From: Darksidea phi
Lineage: Eukaryota; Ascomycota; Dothideomycetes; Pleosporales; Lentitheciaceae
DNA length: 64,000 nt
Direction: 5' to 3'
Assembly (NCBI GenBank): GCA_030770425.1
Contig: JASJFT010000005.1
Coordinates: forward strand, 248,001 to 312,000
Positions within the stretch are counted from its first letter, which is position 1; each line of letters opens with the position of its first letter. The position numbers and the translations under genes are program-made. Shown piece after piece: positions 56,268 through 64,000 of the stretch. The notes under the pieces are model-generated. The model did no database searches. It was not told the DNA's origin and saw only the letters and a list, made by a program, of their open reading frames with translations.

Positions 56268-59200
56268 CTATTTGTCAACGTTGCTATTACTGTCACTGTT
56301 GCCATCCAGGAGCGTCCTCATATCGAGGTACGGCTGAAACCTTTGCTGCTCTTTGACCGGGAGACGGGAAATGAAAAAAACTGCAAGAAAAGTAGCGGCA
56401 ACCATGAGAAATCTACCCAGATTCTGCTGGGTACGGGTCACACGGCTGACCGAGTCATCGAATCCGCCCTGAGCGTTGGCGTTTGCCCCCTTCTCGAGCA
56501 GCATCCCTACTATCTCTTCCTTCTCTCTATGTGCAGCCGCTTGCAGTGCGCTGCCGTAGATTCCGCCCTGGGCGTTGATGTCTGCTCCCTTCTCAAGCAG
56601 CATCCTTACTATCTCTTCCTCCCCTTGAGCTGCGGCCGCTTGCAGCGCGCAGCCCCAGGGCCCGCCTTGAGCGTTGACGTCTGCTCCCTTCTCAAGCAGC
56701 ATCCTCACTACCTTTTCCTTCCCTTTAGTTACGGCCGCTTGCAGCGCGCCGCCCCAGACTCCGCCCTGGGCGTTAACGTCTGCTCCCTTCTCAAGCAGCA
56801 TCCTCACTACCTTTTTCTTCCCTTCAGTTGCGGCCGCTTGCAGCGCGCTGCCATAGAGCCCGCCCTGGGTGTTGACGTCCGCTCCCTTCTCAAGCAGCAT
56901 CCTCACTATCTCTTCCCTCCCGTCAATTGCGGCTGCTTGCAGCGCGCTGCCATAGGGCCCGCCCTTGGTGTTGATATCTGCTCCTTTTTCAATCAGCATC
57001 CTCGTTCTTTCTTTATCACCTTCAGCTGCGGCTGCTTGCACGTCCCGGACGTTGACATCAATCCGGCTCTCGGATAGGATAAACTTTATCAGTTCATGGC
57101 ATCCGTGGAGCGACAATGCATAGAGTGGCGTTACACCTTTGCCGCATCCCAAACCGGGAATTCTTTCAAATGAGTTGTGAATGTGTCTCAGTCGCTCGAA
57201 GTCCTCATATTTTTGTAGACATTGCAAAAGATCTTCCTGTATAACACCCCTTCTTTGTGCCTCTTCAGCGTGACTGAAAACATAAGTCGAAGCATACTCC
57301 AGAAACGGATGGCGGATGCTGAGATTCTTCGTATGTGAGCTATCCTTTGCTAATGGAAGCTCCTTTATCCTGAGGTATGTCGTACAACAAACTCTTAGAC
57401 GGCCGTGGCTTGTTCCTATGGGATTTGACTCAAGGGCAGGTTCCAGCGTCTGGAGCCTTTGGTTTCGCAGGAGGAAGTCGTTGACCGACTCGTGAATGAA
57501 CTGAACTGTCTTACCCTCTCCCTTGCGTATCTCGATGAGCCCTCTCGAGGAACTAGTGATGCGTCGCTGGATATCCTCAATAGTCACCTTCAGTTGGTCC
57601 CAAGCTCCTAATATGTCCGCATTCGTTCCAGCCATCATGGCAAAATACAATTCTTCCGGCTTCAGCGCTCGTCTCGCGAACAGCACCCATTGCAACAGGC
57701 ATATTGTTTCATGCTTATCCGGGTTGTCTTTGCTTAGGAGAGTCTCGAACACTTGTTCAAGGTCACCTGGCAACTCACGGAGCCTCTGCTGCATGGCTTC
57801 TACTTTGCCTTCGTCATATGCTCGATTAAGCATCGCGACAACAAGTACCACCCACATAAAGACTCCATTTGCCTTCTTGAGGATTTCCCTCTCAATATCC
57901 TCGTCCCGTTTCGTCAGGTTGTCGCGGACGTATCGATCAATGTCCTCATCGTGTTCCTTCCTTTCCTCGACGATCAGCTCAAGGGTCTTTTTCATACTGA
58001 TAGTCGGATAATGTCGGCTTGACAGACAGATGTTGAGAGTGACATTAGAACTGACAGCGCTAATGCTCAACTCTTCGAGGAATTTCACAACCTCGCGCAC
58101 TTGCGACTCGCTGCATTCATCCAAGGCGTCAATGAATATGAGGAGGGACTTCGACTGCGGTGTCTTTGTCTCAGAGCGTAAATATTCCTTGAGTTCTGCC
58201 TCTCTCCACTCCCACTTTTTGTACTTTTTCTCTTTATCTCGGAAGCGAGGAAGAAACCGTTCGTATAGAAGGGGATCCTTGTCAGCTAGCTGATATGTCA
58301 GCGAGCGCAACATGCCCGCAATGGTCTTCTCGAGGTCGTCACCCCGCGCATTGAAGAAATATGCTACTGTAATGTGATCTTCGAAGAACTCCGGGCAGTG
58401 CCGCAACGTATATTTCATCAATGTCGACTTCCCCGCTCCGGGTTTGCCCTTGATCCACAGTACTCCGTTATGGCTTGGAAGGTCGTTCCGATGCCGCCAC
58501 TGCTGGAACTGAGCGGTCTGGAATATCCATTTGCAGGTGTCTTGATGAGCAGGGGCTATATCTTGTCGTCGAGCGTCAATGGTGGCGAAGCTCAGAGAGG
58601 TCAGGCATTCTGTTGCGAGTCAGCCTTTACTGACGACGACAAATGAAAATAACGAGAGAAAAGGTCCCTCTGGAAATGCATACTGACTTTTCTGTTCCTC
58701 AGCCAGTAACTTTGCGGGGTCCAAGGCTTTGGAGGAATCGACTATACTGTGTTAGCAGGAACGTGCTCCATACGCTCTGGTAGATGCCAATCACTACCAA
58801 AATACTGGTTTTGGGCAACGAATTGCTTGCCACTGCCGGTGAGGTTGTGCTGAGTCCCTTTGCCGGTATTCGCATTTATGGTGCCAGGGCCGATGTTGTT
58901 GATTGAGTTCCCAGACTTCTCTGGTAGCGATGGTCGCATAGCCGACAGCTCCTCAACAGCCTTGTCAAGCTTTCCAATTTCTGCACCAGCCACAGCGCTG
59001 ACTGCCGGATTCTCCGCTAGCAGTTTTATGTCCTCTAGCATTCCTCTCATCAGGACCTCCACTCGATGCCCCCTGCCTAACATATTGACTGCCAGACGAT
59101 AAGGCTCAGATCCCAGAGTACTGGCACTTGGGACAACCTTTCGAAACATAACCTCCAGTCGTAAAGCCTTGTGTTTACATCCTGCGAGAGCAGGCTTTAT

Positions 59201-59419
59201 CGACCTGGAAGGCTCTTCATCCAGTCCCCGTGCATCAATGTGTTCCTTCGCAATTCGGAGAGGGTCTCGGAGGACGGGGAGTCGTTGCGTTACTTCTCGG
59301 AATATAATCGGAACGTTTTCGACATCCTTAGCATCGTTGTATACTGCCGCAATAGCATCGAGAACCGTAAATATGCTGGAAATCTGACCCTTGGCCAGGC
59401 TAGCTTCGGTAGCGGACAT
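56268..59419 (-). CDS. NLR protein: SesA domain, sigma amyloid motif, NACHT, ankyrin repeats, C-terminal membrane helix
   Basis: Minus-strand exons 59419-58798, 58741-58688 and 58609-56268; introns of 56 bp (with GCTAAC branch site) and 78 bp, phases consistent; 1005 residues. Order: SesA domain (~8-165), sigma amyloid motif (169-207, SGNSINNIGPGTINANTG...), a linker with KCLTSLSFATIDARRQDIAP, NACHT with Walker A GKPGAGKST (280-288) and Walker B LLIFIDALDEC (381-391), WVVLVVAMLN and FIHESVNDFLL helical region, ankyrin repeats (~716-943) with five near-identical 33-residue units, and a hydrophobic helix at 959-974 (FLMVAATFLAVFFI). Fungal NLRs of this kind sense non-self and trigger amyloid templating of effectors that kill the cell. 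ATG 59419 is the first in frame after a stop. The first intron removes an in-frame TAG and restores frame. The membrane tail is unusual. Confidence 0.9.
56470..56990 (-). repeat. Near-identical 99-bp tandem repeats encoding ankyrin units
   Basis: Five full 33-codon units with the consensus ADVNAQGG-x2-G-x-ALQAA then EEIVRMLLEKG. Variable positions are few: two before G, one or two after ALQAA, and the charged triplet before IVRMLL. High internal identity is a hallmark of fungal NLR repeats under concerted evolution. Confidence 0.8.
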
Positions 59420-60167
59420 ACTTGGTAGCGCACGAAATCGAAAGGCCGGTTGATTCAGAGAGCTCAAAGCCTGTTAAAACAAATTAATCGTCGTCCGCAT
59501 TTACATCCTGGGGCCAAGTATGCTTACCCGTTCATCCGATGAGGGTGTTGCAGCGTGAAATGGAGGGGAGGGTACGAGGCTGGTATGCGCCTTTAGGGCG
59601 GCTGAAAATGCGAAAACGGAATTGCCGGCTTAGTCGAATTGGGTTCTCCTCTCTCCTTGCCCGTTCACCGGGGTGCGTACGGCGGCGCATACTTGCTGCT
59701 GCTCATTGGCAACATATGCAAGGGTAGCTCGGAGCTGCCTTCAGACACTGAAACATGCGTGAAATCCTCAAAGTCTTTCAGCCTTAAATCCATCCTTCGT
59801 CTGGGTATTTTTAGCTCTTGCTTCCTAAGACCTGTCAATCGAATAGCGCATATTTTTGTTTTGGAAGGTTGGGTTTTCTACACCTTGTTGGCGGAAGTGG
59901 CGAGGCGGCCACTGTTTGGGGTCTGTGCTAGCGCTAGTATCTATATAGGCAATCCACATCTCTTACACCAACTTTTATCACACCTCTCAATAATTCCCGC
60001 CAGCAGCTTCATTCTCAAAACCCTCTAAGATCAGACTAAATCTGTGTCTACTTCTCCGGCAAGTATCTTGTCTCCAATGGATTGAGATAAAAAGCTGACA
60101 AAAGCGTCTTTTTGTTCCAGCTGAGTACACGCACCCTCACAATTCCTTCGATCGCTCAGAGGTCAAG
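59420..60167. promoter_or_regulatory. Shared divergent promoter region of NLR and SesA genes
   Basis: 748 bp between the two start codons (NLR leftward, SesA rightward). Contains ATTGG/CCAAT and a copy of a sequence also found inverted near 63096. Promoter function is inferred from the head-to-head layout only. Confidence 0.5.
59672..59727. repeat. Short repeat shared with the SesB upstream region
   Basis: GCGCATACTTGCTGCTGCTCATTGGCAACATATGCA-like sequence resembles the reverse complement of 63090-63147 (core GCTCATTGGCAA-ATATGCA; the other copy reads GCTCATTGGCAA-TACATGCA). Roughly 50 bp are alignable, about three quarters identical. Confidence 0.45.
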
Positions 60168-60869
60168 ATGGTGGGAATTGTAGCAAACAAAGTTGCCAGC
60201 ACCATAGACGACACGATCTCAGCCCTTAAAGGTGTTGAGAATGCCTGCGGCGACATTAAAGAAGCCGAAGACCTTCCTGATGCCTTCCACAAGGTGCTTG
60301 AAAGGGTTGAGCTTGTCACGGATACCCTCAGCAGCGCCGAAGACCACATCCGCAGCCGCAGCCAAGATGAAAAGACTTGCAAGGCAATGAAGCCTGACGT
60401 GGAACGCTGTAAGCAAAAGGCCGATAGCTTAAAGAAAGTGTTTCGCGATGTTGTCCCGCACGACAGCATCCCAAGACTCCAACGCTACCGCATGGCTGCG
60501 AGCGACCTGGGTGGAGTAGGTAAAAGCCGGGTGGAGACACTGATGAAAGGGATATTGGAGGACGTGCATCGCTCAGTAGGGAAGTGTGTGATAGAACAGG
60601 GTGCTAGTGTGATCAAAGCAGTGGATGAAGCACAAGTCGAAAAGCTCGCGAAGGCTATCGAGGAACTGTCGGCTATGCCGCCATCGCTATCGGAGGACAC
60701 GTCTGGGAACTCAATTAACAACTACGGTCCTGGCACCATAAATGCGAATACCGGCAAAGGGACTCAGCACAACCTCACCGGCAGTGGCAAGCAGTTCATC
60801 GGGAAGAAGCAATATTTTGGTAAGGAGGATGCAAGCGAGAACGAAAGCGAGGATGAGGACTCAAAGTGA
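60168..60869 (+). CDS. sesA: SesA-type effector with C-terminal sigma amyloid motif
   Basis: Single exon, 233 residues, from ATG 60168. Seen: a SesA domain (~5-170), helix-rich, with DDTISALKGVENACGDIKEA, LPDAFHKVLERVELVTDTLS, VVPHDSIPRLQRYRMAASDL and VETLMKGILEDVH. Then the sigma amyloid motif (179-217) with NSINNYGPGTINANTGKG, TQHNLTGSGKQF and KQYFG, and an acidic tail of 16 residues (EDASENESEDEDSK). The motif is the same as in the neighbouring NLR, so the NLR amyloid is expected to template this protein. It would act in the cytosol or at membranes as a cell-death or signalling effector. Family link: fungal SesA/sigma systems. Confidence 0.88.
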   Translation: MVGIVANKVASTIDDTISALKGVENACGDIKEAEDLPDAFHKVLERVELVTDTLSSAEDHIRSRSQDEKTCKAMKPDVERCKQKADSLKKVFRDVVPHDSIPRLQRYRMAASDLGGVGKSRVETLMKGILEDVHRSVGKCVIEQGASVIKAVDEAQVEKLAKAIEELSAMPPSLSEDTSGNSINNYGPGTINANTGKGTQHNLTGSGKQFIGKKQYFGKEDASENESEDEDSK

Positions 60870-61348
60870 GGGATTGAGTTGATTGTGAGAAGCTGTCTGC
60901 AGAGCTATATACGTTCTCGGGGGCTTATAGGTCAAGTCGGTGGTCTCTGTACGGTTACAGAGGACTAGCATGAACCGATAATGGAACTGTAATTTGCGAT
61001 AAGCTGAGGAGCTGGTAGCTTGATGCTAATCTTTCCAATATCGTAATCAAGTTGTGCGGGTTCAACCTCGTAGCCTTGCCGGGCTTCCAATCTATACATC
61101 GGATTTTTCCATTTGATATCAAGAGAGCAACGAACAGCCTGGTTCCTTTGAAGCGTACACTAGTTATAGCCCTATTGAGAACCACATTGCATAATCTACC
61201 TAAGCGGACTCCCGGTTGGGCATGAGCGCCAGAGGCTTCAAATCTCCATCCCAATCACCAGAGATACAATTGCGGTATAGGGATTAGAGTCAAGTTAGAG
61301 GAACCGCCATAGTGACGTTGACAGGCCAATATCACACTCAGGTTCATC
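60870..61348. other. Intergenic, convergent 3' ends of sesA and sesB
   Basis: No gene seen. Only a chance ORF. Confidence 0.4.
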
Positions 61349-62809
61349 CTAATCCTTACCAAAATATTGGGTTTGACCAATATATTGTTGACCATTGCCA
61401 GTGTTGTTGTTCTAAGTCCCTTCGCCGGTATTTGCATTTACGGTGCCAGAGTCCCAGTTGTTGATTGAGTTCCCAGGTGCGTCCTCCGGTAGGGATGGCG
61501 TAGATGGCTGATGATGGTCCGCTTTCGCACCTACCCGTTTGCTTAATTAGCCTTGATTCACGCAATGATTTTCTATATCAATAGATGATGGTCTAACCTG
61601 AATTAGGCAAAGTGGATAGCGCTCTGCTATCATTGCTTGCAAGTCGCTGGATCTCCCCGATGACATCTTCATAGCCTGGAGCTTTGCGACTAGAGAACTT
61701 TGTCATATCCTAAAGTGTATTAGCATAATACATAAACGCCCACTCGTCTCACTTACAATATGATTTGCCCGGATTGGATAACTTAGCTCACCGCTGATGA
61801 CAGCAGACTCTTTGGGGACAACTAGGAGCCTAACAAGAGGTAACGTTTCATAAAAACAGGTAATCCCTATCTTTGCTCCCTCATCTTTCCTCTTTTCAAG
61901 GAGATTGTGAAATCCGTCTTGCACATCCCGAAGCATCTCCGAATTCCGCTTGAGCAACCTCACCGGTGCTGAGTTCGCCGGCTTCGCGATATTGACAATG
62001 TTTGTGAGGATATGACCCCACTTTGCGAGGTCGGCGCCATGGTGCGGAGTGCCAAGGAAGCATATGCCGACAGTGCAGGCTTCGATATCCTGCAGATGCG
62101 GAAAGCGGGATTCTCGTGATATTGTGAGTGCCCGTTGTGTGACCAGCCCACCCAGACTGTGGACAACGAAGACTATTTTGCGATTTTCCTTGCAATCTCA
62201 AAGGTTAGGGCTATTGACGTCGGGAAGGTGGCTGGACAGGGAAGATGAGGGGATATGAAGAGAAAAACTGAACGCTCACTGTGCGCTGTCTCTTCCTTGA
62301 CAGTTTCCCAAGGAGATCATTTGCATAACCGGATATTCCATCTTGTGCCGCTTGGCCCCAGAAGCGGGCGATGTCTGCATCGTATCCGAAGGTCATGATG
62401 CGTGCATCGTTTATGTCGTTCTTGATGAGATCCCTGGCCAAATGTTTGCTGCTGGCTTCGTGAAGCCACGTTGAATATGCGCTTCCAGTCAGACCGTGTA
62501 CGAAAACTATGTCAAGAACGGCAGAGGACGGGCTGTAAAGGATCTTGACACCATAGCTATCTGTTTCCGAAATGCCGTCGAGAGTCTCAAGTTCAGGTTC
62601 TGCGGCGGAAGTAGTATCAGTGCTCAAGGGCACCGCGCTGGTACCTTCGACGTTGACACTGTGAATAACCCTGTTCGGCCTATGGGTAAGGATTGCTTAC
62701 AATTTTGACTTTGTGATTGCCTGTTCGCATCTTCGAAACCGGGCGGACCAGAGGACCGGAGGGGTCCGCTCCGTTTGAAGGGATTTAGCCTTTTAAAAGA
62801 CTTGAACAT
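61349..62809 (-). pseudogene. sesB: SesB-type alpha/beta hydrolase with truncated sigma motif
   Basis: Minus-strand exons 62809-62701, 62644-62280, 62188-61757, 61709-61598, and 61530 to the TAG at 61412-61414; introns of 56, 91, 47 and 67 bp; 378 residues as read. Seen: a basic N-terminus (FKSFKRLNPFKR), DIVFVHGLTGSAYSTW, IMTFGYDADIARFW, the nucleophile elbow VVHSLGG with Ser169, CFLGTPHHGADLAKW, and DMTKFSSRKAPGYEDV, an alpha/beta-hydrolase (lipase-like) domain of the SesB type. The sigma motif starts at ~359 (PGNSINNWDSGTVNANTG) but is cut at residue 378 by TAG. Downstream in the same frame the second half of the motif continues to a TAG at 61349-61351. The catalytic domain is intact, so a protein lacking the complete amyloid signal may still be made. 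Confidence 0.85.
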
Positions 62810-63270
62810 ATCAAGCAAAGGGAATGGGTTTTGCTCATGCCCGAAACGTTTGCAGAAGGGTACGTTTGAATAGACTTTCAGTCAGTATCCCTGCGGCGCG
62901 TTTTCGGAAAGGTTTGCTGTTGGTGGCGGTGGTCATCCCGTCCTTTCGCGCGGATAAGTCGCTTGGGCAAGCGGGGGCGGGGCACAGCCCCGCCCACGCA
63001 ATCCGCCCCTGGTTCGTATCAAGACCCTTGCTGCATTCCTGAAGGTTGCCCATTGGTCCGAGGCGTCATCCGCGACATTTCAGTAAGCCACTCCTGCATG
63101 TATTGCCAATGAGCGGCAGTACATACGCGCCGGCATGTTCCAATACGGAGCGTGATGCATTGCGCCCTGTGTTGTATCGCAGTGGCCGAAAATGGATGTG
63201 TGCTAAGGCGCCTGTGAACCGTTACCGCCACGTGCTCCACGCTGGGCGATCTTCATCGGCATCCGTAAAC
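62810..63270. other. Upstream region of sesB with GC-rich hairpin and shared repeat
   Basis: No gene seen. A perfect 9-bp GC stem lies at 62975-62983 and 62987-62995 (GGGCGGGGC / GCCCCGCCC), and the repeat related to 59672-59727 lies at 63090-63147. Confidence 0.4.
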
Positions 63271-63611
63271 GCCGACGTAATAATATCCCGAATAATAAAT
63301 AATTAAGAATCCCCTACTTTTTACTCTCGCTCCGAATACCTACTGTCTTATTTAACTACGACTCTAGTACCCTCTAGTATCTATAAACTCCTCCTCCGAC
63401 GTTTAACTCCGCCGTTATTCGTAGGTAGCTTGTCGACTAGTTAGTATTATCCTACTCACCTCGCCCGTCCCGAAAACGCGCCTGTAGCCTATTCCTATAG
63501 GTACTATAATCGAAGCGACGTCGACCGCTCTAGCCTATATATATAAATATAGACCGTCGCTCGTCGTAGTAGAAGGATAGTATAGAATAATAGTCCCTAA
63601 TTAGGGAAGTA
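63271..63611. mobile_element. RIP-mutated repeat remnant
   Basis: 341 bp with only one CpA and three TpG dinucleotides by eye, many TpA, while CpG remains frequent. The strong CpA/TpG loss with TpA excess is the footprint of repeat-induced point mutation. No coding sequence remains, so the parental transposon cannot be named. The far end has the palindrome CCCTAATTAGGG at 63595-63606, possibly a terminal feature. Confidence 0.7.
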
Positions 63612-64000
63612 TTGACGTGCCATCTGACGTTCATGAATGTAGCTACGTGTATAAAACGAGGTGTTCCAGGGTACTCGTTGAAGAAGGATCGACGGGAAGA
63701 AGGACGCCCCCGGTCAGACCCGTCGTTTTCCGCCCGCGAGCCGCTTTTAGAGCCATCACCTGCAGCGATCGCCAATAGGGAAGTATAGCTGGCTGCATGA
63801 TGCCTTTCCGGTCAGCGTTGCATTCATTTAACGCAAATGGGAGCCAAGTGCTTCTGCTGCACGAACTCCCTGCGCAGGAACACCAAACCAGATCACCAGG
63901 GAAGTGGATCCCTGGTTCCATCAACAGATGAAGGATATTCACGGAATGGGTATTTGTGGAATACGGGTGCTCGCCAAACTAAACCAAGGAGATATGCATA
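63612..64000. other. Right edge, no confident gene
   Basis: A 99-codon minus ORF (63643-63942) has no recognised features. The sequence TAGGGAAGTAT occurs twice (63602 and 63777). Confidence 0.35.

Noticed and set aside
56343..57077. 244-codon plus-strand ORF opposite the ankyrin repeats
   Set aside because: Periodic because it is antisense to the 99-bp repeats; the minus strand has recognised ankyrin units.
58742..59419. NLR N-terminal part as a separate 226-residue SesA/sigma gene ending at 58742
   Set aside because: A 56-bp GT-AG intron with branch site removes the stop and joins a frame leading straight into the NACHT domain; the fused model is better, though a short retained-intron form ending here is possible.

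Overview
The window looks like nuclear DNA of a filamentous ascomycete (Pezizomycotina, probably Dothideomycetes/Pleosporales; the class is inferred). Evidence: short GT-AG introns of about 45-90 bp with CTAAC-type branch sites, genes on both strands, and fungus-only families (Zn2Cys6 regulator, AA9 monooxygenase, fungal rhodopsin-like 7TM proteins, NACHT proteins with SesA and sigma motifs). A 340-bp stretch near the right edge is almost free of CpA/TpG, as left by repeat-induced point mutation (RIP). No rRNA, convincing tRNA or CRISPR was seen.

Layout. 0-2.4 kb: 3' part of a large dynactin p150-like protein. 3.4-8.6 kb: a decayed arylsulfotransferase-like gene, a secreted M14 carboxypeptidase with one frameshift, and a frameshifted rhodopsin-like 7TM gene. 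8.6-24.4 kb: an MFS transporter divergent from an Ap4A phosphorylase-like gene, an intact rhodopsin-like 7TM gene, a small cysteine-rich surface protein, an AA9 lytic polysaccharide monooxygenase, a 70-residue conserved protein and a GH30 glycosidase. 24.8-33.6 kb is a housekeeping block: Zn2Cys6 regulator, peroxiredoxin-like protein, SNU66/SART1 splicing factor, peptidyl-tRNA hydrolase 2 and a cupin/JmjC-like protein. 34.5-43.2 kb: second MFS transporter, CE5 acetylxylan esterase and a cytochrome P450. 44.6-54.6 kb: two pseudogenes broken by in-frame stops, mitochondrial ribosomal protein bL28, two conserved proteins of unknown role and an RBR-type E3 ubiquitin ligase.

The most interesting region is 56.3-62.8 kb: three genes of a fungal amyloid-signalled NLR (innate-immunity/cell-death) module. 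They are (i) an NLR with SesA domain, sigma amyloid motif, NACHT NTPase, near-identical 33-residue ankyrin repeats and a C-terminal membrane helix; (ii) a stand-alone SesA effector ending in the same sigma motif, transcribed divergently from the NLR; (iii) a SesB-type alpha/beta hydrolase whose C-terminal sigma motif is cut by an in-frame TAG where both sister motifs have CAG. The NLR and SesA genes share 65 identical bases across the sigma motif although their SesA domains have diverged, which suggests gene conversion or strong constraint on the signalling amyloid. By analogy with the known sesA/sesB/NLR clusters, ligand binding by the repeats would oligomerise the NLR, template the sigma fold and activate the effectors. 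Here the SesB arm appears to be disabled.

The secreted enzymes (AA9, GH30, CE5, M14) suit a plant-biomass saprotroph or plant-associated fungus. Several genes carry C-to-T-type nonsense changes, and dispersed repeat fragments lie between genes, so the accessory stretches seem to be decaying.
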